Origin: Maritalea sp047634455
Lineage (GTDB): Bacteria > Pseudomonadota > Alphaproteobacteria > Rhizobiales > Devosiaceae
Direction of reading: 5' to 3'
Assembly: GCF_047634455.1 (NCBI RefSeq)
Contig: NZ_JBLIAI010000072.1
Coordinates: 1-12,285, forward strand
Length of the DNA stretch: 12,285 bases
Part shown: one piece after another, positions 7,046 through 12,285 of the stretch
Numbering within the stretch: the first letter of the stretch is position 1
Layout: every line of letters starts with the position of its first letter
The notes under the pieces: model-generated
The model's input: the letters and a program-made list of their open reading frames with translations, nothing else
What the model was told of the DNA's origin: nothing
Database searches by the model: none
Made by a program: the position numbers and the translations under genes

Positions 7046-7192
7046 ATGTCAGCTAATGCACAAAATGAGTTTCGTCAGTTCGCTTGGAATGTGGCGGCAA
7101 GTATTGCAAAAACCTCGATCAAAAAGAGTGGAGTTTCTCACACCAAACTCACAAAGCGGGCAACCCCGACCAAGCGGGTGCAGGCGAAATAA
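7046..7192 (+). CDS. Small highly basic protein of unknown function in head module
   Basis: This is a 48-residue frame from ATG 7046 to TAA 7190-7192. AAGGA (7031-7035) stands ten bases before the ATG. An in-frame ATG at 7028 would give 54 residues but has no Shine-Dalgarno. The stop overlaps the protease start as TAATG, the same junction used at portal/g3.5 and elsewhere in the cluster, which is the main argument that it is real. The product (MSANAQNEFRQFAWNVAASI..., ending TPTKRVQAK) has about ten Lys/Arg against one Glu, with an amphipathic N-terminal helix and a basic tail. I do not recognise a family. A DNA-binding or head-internal role is speculation from charge and location. Confidence 0.6.
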   Translation: MSANAQNEFRQFAWNVAASIAKTSIKKSGVSHTKLTKRATPTKRVQAK

Positions 7193-7671
7193 TGGCCATC
7201 AAGATAAACGAGGATGGCGTGTTCTCGGGCTATGCGAGTATCTTTGGCAAAATCGATCAAGGTGGCGACATTGTCGTTCGCGGTGCATTTTCGCACTCTT
7301 TGAAAAAACGTGGCGTCGCCAATATTCGAATGCTGTTTCAGCACGATCCAAAAGAGCCGATTGGCTTGTGGCATTCCATACGTGAAACGGATCTCGGCCT
7401 GAAAGTGATCGGTCAAATCAACGATAATGTTGGGCGCGGTCGCGAACTTATAAGCCTGATCCGTGATGGCGGTATCGATGGCCTTTCTATTGGCTTTCGT
7501 ACTGTTCGCGCTTCAACAAAATCAAGAGCAACCGCGCGACGCCTTTACGAAATCGACCTTTGGGAAATCTCAATTGTGACCTTCCCGATGCTCGACATTG
7601 CGCGGATCGCCGCGCCACAGCTTGCCCAAAATATCAAACAGGCGACCAAGCTTCTAACTTCAACTCAATAA
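7192..7671 (+). CDS. HK97-type prohead protease, GTA g4-like
   Basis: This serine protease trims the N-terminal scaffold domain from the capsid protein during head maturation. From ATG 7192 it has 159 residues. The family signatures are INEDGVFSGYASIFG with DQGGDIVVRGAF at the N-terminus, LFQHDPKEPIG with catalytic His51, DGLSIGFRTV with catalytic Ser99, and the ending block LYEIDLWEISIVTFPML. The open frame extends upstream to about 7084, but that part overlaps the small basic gene and lacks family sequence, so 7192 is preferred. It is slightly shorter than many phage homologues but complete in core motifs. It lies nine bases before the capsid gene, its substrate. Confidence 0.93.
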   Translation: MAIKINEDGVFSGYASIFGKIDQGGDIVVRGAFSHSLKKRGVANIRMLFQHDPKEPIGLWHSIRETDLGLKVIGQINDNVGRGRELISLIRDGGIDGLSIGFRTVRASTKSRATARRLYEIDLWEISIVTFPMLDIARIAAPQLAQNIKQATKLLTSTQ

Positions 7672-7680
7672 GGAATAACG

Positions 7681-8919
7681 ATGACCACCAAACCGTCTCA
7701 CGACTTTGAGGTGAAGGCACACGCACGTGCTGACGCCACTAACGACGTCACACACTTGTTTGACGATTTCATGCATGCATTTGACGAATTTAAATCGACA
7801 AATGATGCGCGTCTGACCGCGATTGAAAGCAAAAAAGACGACATTTTGCTTGATCAAAAACTTGAGCGCCTAAACGCTGCAATGGACAGTCAAAACGCGA
7901 ACATCGAGCACATGCTTGCCAAGCAAATGCGCCCAAACCTGGGTGCTGATCATGGTCTGGTTGCTGGCGGCAACGAGTACAAAGATGCGTTTTCCGCCTA
8001 TGTCCGCAAAGGCGAGGAAAAGTCACTTTCTGCGGGTTCTAATCCTGACGGTGGCTACCTTGTGCCAGCCGAAACGGATTTGGATATCGGCAGGCGTTTG
8101 GCCGCGTTATCGCCCATCCGCTCGATTGCCAGCGTGCGCCAAGTGTCATCTGCGGTTTACAAAAAACCAGTGGCAATTTCTGGCCCTGCTGTTGGCTGGG
8201 TCGGCGAAACAGATGTTCGCCCCGAAACAGGCGCCTCTACGCTTGCGGAAATCGAATACCCGACAACTGAGCTTTATGCGATGCCCGCCGCAACCGCTAG
8301 CTTCTTGGATGATGCAGCTGTTGATGTTGAGCAATGGATCGCAGAAGAAGTTGAAGTTGCGTTTGCAGAGCAAGAGACAGCGGCTTTTGTTTCTGGCGAT
8401 GGCGTTAAAAAGCCAACGGGTTTTCTGTCGGCCAACCAAGTTGCCGAGAGCAGCTGGTCTTGGGGAAATGTAGGCTACATGGCAACGGGTGAGGCGGGTG
8501 CTTTGCCAGCTTCTAACCCAAGCGATGTGCTGATCGATTTGGTCTATACGTTAAAGGCTGGATATCGCCAAAACGCCAATTGGGTGATGAACCGACGCAC
8601 GCAGGCCCAATTGCGCAAAATCAAAGATGCGGACGGCAACTATTTGTGGCAGCCAAGCCACCAGCCTGGCACACGCCCAAGCTTTATGGGCTTCTCACTG
8701 GTTGAAGCCGAAGACATGCCTGATGTGGCCGCAGATGCGACACCAATTGCCTTTGGTGATTTTCGCCGGGGCTATCTTATCGTTGATCGATTGGGCGTCA
8801 ACGTGATCCGCGACCCATATTCCGCCAAACCCTATGTGTTGTTTTACACCACAAAACGTGTGGGCGGCGGCGTGCTGGATTCAGACGCCATCAAACTCCT
8901 CAAATTCTCAGCAAGCTAG
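7681..8919 (+). CDS. HK97-fold major capsid protein, GTA g5-like
   Basis: This 412-residue protein builds the icosahedral head. Residues about 20-85 are charged and helical with heptad-like spacing (the delta/scaffold domain, including AIESKKDDILLDQKLERLNA) and should be removed by the protease just upstream. The mature domain starts near residue 85-100 and contains SLSAGSNPDGGYLVPAE, the VGWVGETDVRPETG loop, the long-helix region AAVDVEQWIAEEVEVAFAEQ, SGDGVKKPTGFLSA, WVMNRRTQAQLRKIKDADG, and the C-terminal FGDFRRGYLIVDRLG block. These match the phage_capsid (HK97) family and GTA capsids. The AAGGAATAACG leader gives a Shine-Dalgarno for ATG 7681. A hairpin terminator follows 23 bases after its stop. 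Confidence 0.96.
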   Translation: MTTKPSHDFEVKAHARADATNDVTHLFDDFMHAFDEFKSTNDARLTAIESKKDDILLDQKLERLNAAMDSQNANIEHMLAKQMRPNLGADHGLVAGGNEYKDAFSAYVRKGEEKSLSAGSNPDGGYLVPAETDLDIGRRLAALSPIRSIASVRQVSSAVYKKPVAISGPAVGWVGETDVRPETGASTLAEIEYPTTELYAMPAATASFLDDAAVDVEQWIAEEVEVAFAEQETAAFVSGDGVKKPTGFLSANQVAESSWSWGNVGYMATGEAGALPASNPSDVLIDLVYTLKAGYRQNANWVMNRRTQAQLRKIKDADGNYLWQPSHQPGTRPSFMGFSLVEAEDMPDVAADATPIAFGDFRRGYLIVDRLGVNVIRDPYSAKPYVLFYTTKRVGGGVLDSDAIKLLKFSAS

Positions 8920-8942
8920 GCCTCCAATAGCAAGCTGAGTCT

Positions 8943-8988
8943 GCCGACCCAATCTGTTCCCCTCCCGCAGGTTGGGTCGGCGCTTTTT
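8943..8988 (+). terminator. Intrinsic terminator between capsid and connector genes
   Basis: GCCGACCCAA (8943-8952) pairs perfectly with TTGGGTCGGC (8972-8981), a ten-base stem around a 19-base loop, followed by GC and five T (8984-8988). It is inside the cluster, and the next gene begins at 9001 with AAGGAG right after it. It probably gives partial termination or protects the 3' end of capsid mRNA, making capsid message more abundant than tail message. No promoter-like pair is evident between the hairpin and 9001. Confidence 0.75.
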
Positions 8989-9000
8989 CAAGGAGATGCA

Positions 9001-9579
9001 ATGACTTCCTTTCTAATCACAGGGCCTGCCGTCGAGCCAATTTCGCTGGCTGACGCCAAGACTTTTTTGCGGGTCAGCGACAGCGTAGATGATCAATTGG
9101 TGTCCACACTTATTGCCGCAGCGCGCGTGCATGTTGAAACCTTGACACGGCGCGCCATGATCACCCAAATCTGGCGCAAAGTTTTAGATCATTGGCCCTC
9201 AACAAATGAAGTTGAACTGCCACTCGGGCCGTTTCAAAACTTGGTTGCGGTGCGGGTTTTTGACAGCGAAGGCGACGCCGTTACTTTGCCAATGGCGCAG
9301 TTTTTGGGCGAAAATCAATCGTCGCCCGCGCGCATCATGCTGCCAACAGCCATCAGTGGCCAACCGATTTTGCGATCACAAGCTGCTATCGAAATCGACT
9401 ATCAAGTTGGCTATGGTTCAACGCCCGATGATGTGCCAGCTGATCTCAAACAATCGTTGCTCACGCTTATCGGTCATTGGTACCAGCATCGTGAAGCCGT
9501 GGTGATGGCGGGCAGCGGGGCTATTGTCCCGCTCGGATTTGATCAACTTATTGCGCCGTACAAAGTGATGAACCTATGA
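9001..9579 (+). CDS. Head-tail connector protein, GTA g6-like
   Basis: This 192-residue protein would form the adaptor ring under the portal (gp6/gp15-type connector, phiE125 gp8-like family). The N-terminal helical bundle LADAKTFLRVSDSVDDQLVS, then LIAAARVHVETLTRR (residues about 17-52) is characteristic. It is followed by a beta-rich middle (ELPLGPFQNLVAVRVFDSEG), IEIDYQVGYG with DDVPADLKQSLLTLIGHWYQHRE, and the closing LGFDQLIAPYK, all typical of the family. AAGGAG stands immediately before ATG 9001. Its TGA overlaps the ATG of the next gene (ATGA). It is the first gene after the internal terminator, so its expression may be lower than that of the capsid. Confidence 0.92.
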   Translation: MTSFLITGPAVEPISLADAKTFLRVSDSVDDQLVSTLIAAARVHVETLTRRAMITQIWRKVLDHWPSTNEVELPLGPFQNLVAVRVFDSEGDAVTLPMAQFLGENQSSPARIMLPTAISGQPILRSQAAIEIDYQVGYGSTPDDVPADLKQSLLTLIGHWYQHREAVVMAGSGAIVPLGFDQLIAPYKVMNL

Positions 9580-9929
9580 GTGGCCGTACGCCATCATTGG
9601 GCTCGCTCAATCAACGCATTGAACTCCTTTCGCGCGCAATATCAACGGACACGAGTGGTGGACAGTCAACCACTTACACCAGTCTTGGCTTCGTTTGGGC
9701 AAAGGTGCAAACATCTTCCAGTGGCGTTAGCGAACTTGGTGACGGATCTGCTGTTTTGCAACCAAAACAGATCACGATGCGATTTCGAACAGACATAAAA
9801 CCTGGCGACCGTTTGTTGGTGGATGGCCAGCAATTCGACGTCGACAATGTGGCAGACATAAATGGTCGCCAAGCTTACCTGGGTTGCTGGTGCACCGCGC
9901 CAACAATGATGGGATCGCGATATGAATAG
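9576..9929 (+). CDS. Head closure / head-tail adaptor protein, GTA g7-like
   Basis: This 117-residue protein belongs by pattern to the SPP1 gp16 / HK97 gp7-type head-closure family, which seals the connector after packaging. Features are LGSLNQRIELLSRAISTD at the N-terminus, VWAKVQTSS, a TMRFRTDIKPGDRLLVDGQQFDV core (residues about 68-90), and a final short beta strand. It overlaps the connector gene by four bases and the tail terminator gene by eight. Its central strands (GDRLLVDGQ) are the best family marker; the last residues carry two Cys (GCWC), which is unusual but not obviously meaningful. Confidence 0.9.
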   Translation: MSGRTPSLGSLNQRIELLSRAISTDTSGGQSTTYTSLGFVWAKVQTSSSGVSELGDGSAVLQPKQITMRFRTDIKPGDRLLVDGQQFDVDNVADINGRQAYLGCWCTAPTMMGSRYE

Positions 9930-10335
9930 CGCGATGAAAATCCTTCAAACGGCCTTGGTTTCAGCGCTGGCTAGTGATCCGGAACTGACGAGTTTGATTG
10001 GCGTAAACCGCATTTTTGATGCACCACCCAAGGGCGTGCGTCCGCCATATGTTGTCATCGCGCGACATGATGCGAACCGGCGCGACGCGCAAGCAACAAC
10101 ATTGTCGACCCATCTGATCGACTGGCATATTTGGTTGAGCCAACCCCATCGCAGCGATGGTTTGGTTATTGCCGACCGGCTGTGCGCCGTCGTGCTTTCC
10201 AACACAGCGATGGCCGGCGATGTCAAACTTGTGATGACGCGTCACGTGCGCACAGAAAGTTCCATCGATAAACGCAATGGGTGGACACGCATTCTGGTGC
10301 GCACGCAGTTTAATCTCGACTTCTCTCAAGAATAA
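9922..10335 (+). CDS. DUF3168 tail terminator / tail completion protein, GTA g8-like
   Basis: This 137-residue protein would cap the tail tube and join it to the head-closure ring. The DUF3168 pattern is visible: LQTALVSALASDPELTSLIG, then the RIFDAPPKGVRPPYVVIARHD block (residues about 29-50), a THLIDWHIWLSQ strand, LVIADRLCAVV, and an ending with RILVRTQFNLDF. GGGA lies nine bases before ATG 9922, which is inside the last eight bases of the head-closure gene. The next gene starts 11 bases after its TAA. Confidence 0.9.
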   Translation: MNSAMKILQTALVSALASDPELTSLIGVNRIFDAPPKGVRPPYVVIARHDANRRDAQATTLSTHLIDWHIWLSQPHRSDGLVIADRLCAVVLSNTAMAGDVKLVMTRHVRTESSIDKRNGWTRILVRTQFNLDFSQE

Positions 10336-10346
10336 GGAAACAGCAA

Positions 10347-10763
10347 ATGAGCGCACAAAGCGGACGCGACATGCTGCTAAAGCTGGATGAAACCGGGGCA
10401 GGTGGTTTTGCCACTGTGGCCGGCATCAGAACACGGCAGTTGTCCTTCAACGCCCAGTCGATTGACACGACGGATTCATATTCTTCCGGCCAGTGGCGCG
10501 AGTTACTTGGCGGCGGCGGCATCAAAACCGCGTCACTGTCCGGGGCTGGGGTGTTCAAAGACGCGAGCACAGACGCCAAAATCCGGGAGCTGTTTTTCTC
10601 TGGTGAGCTACGCAACTGGCAACTCATTATTCCAGATTTTGGCACTATTCAAGGTGCGTTTCAAATCACGGCGCTTGAGTTTTCAGCGGATCATACCAGC
10701 GAAGTAACGTTTGACATTGCGCTCGAAAGTGCTGGGCAAATCACCTTCGCGGTGGCTCCATAA
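10347..10763 (+). CDS. Major tail tube protein, TP901-1 type, GTA g9-like
   Basis: This 138-residue protein would polymerise into the tail tube. The family features are an initial SAQSGRDMLLKLD strand, TVAGIRTRQLSFNAQSIDTTD with SSGQWRELLGGGGIKTASLSGAGVF (residues about 25-70), and IQGAFQITALEFSADHTSEVTFDIALESAG in the C-terminal half. AAGGA lies nine bases before ATG 10347. Its TAA overlaps the next ATG (TAATG). In this family the tube protein is made in many copies per particle, so the good ribosome binding site is consistent. Confidence 0.93.
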   Translation: MSAQSGRDMLLKLDETGAGGFATVAGIRTRQLSFNAQSIDTTDSYSSGQWRELLGGGGIKTASLSGAGVFKDASTDAKIRELFFSGELRNWQLIIPDFGTIQGAFQITALEFSADHTSEVTFDIALESAGQITFAVAP

Positions 10764-11071
10764 TGGTCAACAAAATGCGCGGCGAAGTTGAAGCGACCAT
10801 TGATGGAAGAACTTACACATTGTGCCTGACCCTTGGCGCATTGGCCGAACTTGAAGCGGCTTTGCAGTCTAGCGACTTAAATGGCTTGGCGGAACGTTTT
10901 GAAAACGGTCGTGTATCGGCCCGCGATCTCATCGCCATCGTTGGCGCTGGATTGCGCGGCGCAGGCAACCCGATCAGCAACGACGATCTAGCCAAAATGA
11001 AAATCCACGGCGGGGCGCGCAGCGCCGCCAGAATTGCGGCCGAGCTGCTCGTAGCAGCGTTTGGCGAATAG
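10763..11071 (+). CDS. GTA g10-like tail protein (GcD family, possible tail assembly chaperone)
   Basis: This 102-residue protein starts with MRGEVEATIDGRTYTLCLTLGALAELE, the typical opening of the GTA gene-10 family (Phage_TAC_11-type, GcD), and continues with DLIAIVGAGLRGAGN and a helical C-terminus (ARSAARIAAELLVAAFGE). Related proteins serve as tail assembly chaperones between the tube and tape-measure genes, which is exactly its position. It overlaps the tail tube gene by TAATG. The following chaperone-like gene begins ten bases after its TAG. No canonical slippery heptamer is visible at the junction, so the two are read as separate genes. Confidence 0.88.
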   Translation: MVNKMRGEVEATIDGRTYTLCLTLGALAELEAALQSSDLNGLAERFENGRVSARDLIAIVGAGLRGAGNPISNDDLAKMKIHGGARSAARIAAELLVAAFGE

Positions 11072-11081
11072 GAAGCAGCTG

Positions 11082-11282
11082 TTGCAAAACTTCCCTTGGC
11101 AAGATGCCGCCCGCATTGGCTTTGGCTTGTTGCGGCTTTCGCCACGTGAGTTTTGGCAGCTTACCCCAAAAGAACTTGTGATGATTTTCGATGCATTTGG
11201 CATCGGCGCGTCGCAGGGCCTTGATCGCCAAACATTTCAACAGATGGCGGATAAATTTCCAGACGAGGAAAAATTCGAATGA
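11082..11282 (+). CDS. Phage tail assembly chaperone, Rcc01693 / GTA g10.1-like
   Basis: This 66-residue protein has the compact Rcc01693/TIGR02216 pattern NFPWQDAARIGFGLLRLSPREFWQLTPKEL near its N-terminus, followed by a helical tail ending PDEEKFE. I start it at TTG 11082, since AGGAAG (11070-11075) lies six bases upstream; an in-frame TTG at 11061 would add seven residues but lacks a site and overlaps the previous gene. Its TGA overlaps the tape-measure ATG. As in tailed phages, it would assist loading of tail tube subunits on the tape measure. Confidence 0.85.
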   Translation: MQNFPWQDAARIGFGLLRLSPREFWQLTPKELVMIFDAFGIGASQGLDRQTFQQMADKFPDEEKFE

Positions 11283-11830
11283 ATGAACAAGAAAAAGCCG
11301 AAAACTGGCGTGACGAATTTGACGATGTTGAGAATGAGTTGGGCCGCATAAAGGCTCTGGCGGACGATGTCGGCAAGACGATCACCACCAGTTTTTCAAA
11401 TGCCATCGGCAAAGGCACTTCGCTTACATCTGTGTTGCGAGATATCGGTAAAAGCTTTGCAGACATTGCGCTCAAAGCCGCATTAAAACCGGTCGGTGGA
11501 ATGATCTCGCAACTGGTGCAAGGGGTGTTTGCGGGCGCAAATCCTGTGCTCCCAAAGGTCCAAGCATTTGCAAAAGGCGGTGTGATCAACAAGCCAACAT
11601 TTTTCCCAAATTCTGGAAGTATTGGTTTGGCTGGTGAAGCCGGGGCAGAAGCCATTTTGCCGCTACAACGCAACAGCTCGGGGCAATTGGGTGTTGCGGC
11701 AAACGCCGCGTCGCCGGTTCATGTTTCCATGACCGTAAACGCCGCCGACGCACAAAGCTTTCAACGGGCGGAAGCTGAAATCGGTGCGTCGCTGCTAGAC
11801 GCCGTGCGTCGCGGGCAAAGGGCAAGCTAA
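11279..11830 (+). CDS. Short tail tape measure protein, GTA g11-like
   Basis: This 183-residue protein should set tail length. It has a helical N-terminus with heptad-like spacing (residues about 1-45), a Gly/Ala-rich hydrophobic middle (LRDIGKSFADIALKAALKPV, then SQLVQGVFAGA, about 50-90) and the characteristic tape-measure C-terminal block AFAKGGVINKPTFFPNSG with GEAGAEAILPLQR. Most siphophage tape measures are several times longer, and this small size is typical of RcGTA-type particles. If the helix extends at 0.15 nm per residue it predicts a tail of about 27 nm. GAGGA lies nine bases before ATG 11279. The TAA overlaps the next ATG (TAATG). Confidence 0.9.
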   Translation: MNEQEKAENWRDEFDDVENELGRIKALADDVGKTITTSFSNAIGKGTSLTSVLRDIGKSFADIALKAALKPVGGMISQLVQGVFAGANPVLPKVQAFAKGGVINKPTFFPNSGSIGLAGEAGAEAILPLQRNSSGQLGVAANAASPVHVSMTVNAADAQSFQRAEAEIGASLLDAVRRGQRAS

Positions 11831-12285
11831 TGGCGTTTCACCATATACGTTTTCCGCTCGAAATCGCGCTCGGCGCGCGTGGTGGGCCACAATGGGCAAC
11901 TGACATTGTGGAATTGTCATCGGGCGCAGAGGAACGCAACTCACGCTGGGCACAATCCCGACGGCAATATGATGCGGGGTTTGGCGTAAAATCCAAAACC
12001 GATCTACGTTCAGTTTTAGCGTTTTTTGAAGAACGGCGCGGCAGCTTTCACGGCTTTCTGTTTCGCGATCCGATTGATTATTCATCTGGCGAAAACTCAC
12101 CTGCGGCAACTGACCAACAGATCGGTGTTGGCGATGGCGTAAATACCGACTTTCAACTCACAAAAACATATGGCACCTCGTTTGATCCCTATGTACGGAT
12201 CATCAATAAGCCCGTGAGTAACAGCGTTGTCGCTGCTATCGATGGTGTGATTTCAACCGACGTCACAGTCGACGAAACTACGGGT
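11830..12285 (+). CDS. DUF2460 distal tail protein, GTA g12-like (partial, runs off right edge)
   Basis: ATG 11830 overlaps the tape-measure stop, and the frame is open for all 152 codons to the window end. The DUF2460/TIGR02217 family signature is clear: FHHIRFPLEIALGARGGPQW near the N-terminus, ERNSRWAQSRRQYDAGFGVK at about 36-55, then the LRSVLAFFEERRGSFHGFLFRDPIDY segment (about 60-84) and GDGVNTDFQLTKTYG. In RcGTA this protein forms the distal tail ring next to the tape measure. The C-terminal half and the later tail-fibre, hub and peptidase genes (g13 to g15) lie outside the window. Confidence 0.93.
   Translation, partial: MAFHHIRFPLEIALGARGGPQWATDIVELSSGAEERNSRWAQSRRQYDAGFGVKSKTDLRSVLAFFEERRGSFHGFLFRDPIDYSSGENSPAATDQQIGVGDGVNTDFQLTKTYGTSFDPYVRIINKPVSNSVVAAIDGVISTDVTVDETTG

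Noticed and set aside
7056..7385. 109-codon plus-strand open frame across the small basic gene and the protease
   Set aside because: Out of frame with both the coupled small gene and the motif-bearing protease; no ribosome binding site.
7916..8473. 185-codon plus-strand open frame within the capsid gene
   Set aside because: A shifted-frame shadow of the capsid gene, rich in Ser, Arg, Gln and Cys with no family pattern; the capsid frame is unambiguous.
11055..11075. Programmed frameshift between the g10 and g10.1 genes
   Set aside because: No X-XXY-YYZ slippery heptamer in the short overlap window, and the second gene has its own ribosome binding site and start.
1..12285. CRISPR array, tRNA/rRNA gene, insertion sequence or phage attachment site
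   Set aside because: No regularly spaced repeats, cloverleaf-like segment, transposase frame or flanking direct repeat could be seen by eye in the window.

Overview
The window carries the head and proximal-tail part of an RcGTA-type gene transfer agent (GTA) cluster. It sits directly beside ordinary chromosomal cell-envelope genes of an alphaproteobacterium. Every structural gene from about 3.9 kb to the window end follows the order of the Rhodobacter capsulatus GTA cluster (g1 to g12; family names are recalled, no search was run). No integrase, repressor, replication or lysis gene, attachment site or insertion sequence is visible. The GTA match and the presence of GT51/PBP1A, DUF1254/DUF1214 and YcgN genes point to Alphaproteobacteria (Rhodobacterales, Hyphomonadales, Caulobacterales or relatives). 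Base composition looks moderate, near 50 percent GC by eye. The sequence alone does not let me name a genus.

Region 1 (1-3210, minus strand) is a tightly packed envelope operon. A class A penicillin-binding protein is followed, 4 bases after its stop, by a membrane-anchored DUF1214 protein, which overlaps by ATGA a DUF1254 protein that runs off the left edge. Region 2 (3211-3336) is a divergent intergenic region with weak promoter-like boxes and two small palindromes. Region 3 (3337-3795, plus strand) is a YcgN/UPF0260 cysteine-cluster protein.

Region 4 (3796-3938) looks like the control region of the GTA cluster. It has a sigma70-like promoter (TTGACT, 17 bases, TAAGTT), then an eight-codon open frame whose ATG falls at the predicted transcription start, then an intrinsic terminator hairpin with a run of seven T. 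The terminase small-subunit gene follows, with its own Shine-Dalgarno sequence. This arrangement suggests attenuation of the cluster, although the hairpin could instead simply end ycgN transcription.

Region 5 (3939-8919) is packaging and head: TerS (with a helix-turn-helix), TerL, portal, g3.5 membrane protein, an extra 48-residue very basic small protein, prohead protease and major capsid protein. A second hairpin terminator lies between capsid and connector genes and probably sets a high capsid-to-tail expression ratio. Region 6 (9001-12285) is neck and tail: head-tail connector, head closure, tail terminator, major tail protein, two tail-assembly-chaperone-like proteins, a very short tape measure, and the start of the DUF2460 distal-tail protein cut by the right edge. 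Many neighbours overlap by TAATG or ATGA, so the cluster is probably translated as coupled blocks.

Together TerS/TerL would load DNA through the portal into a protease-matured HK97-fold head, and the neck and tail genes would add a short tail. The most interesting points are the putative leader attenuator, the unlisted small basic gene in the head module, the retained DNA-binding domain in TerS, and the internal terminator after the capsid gene.
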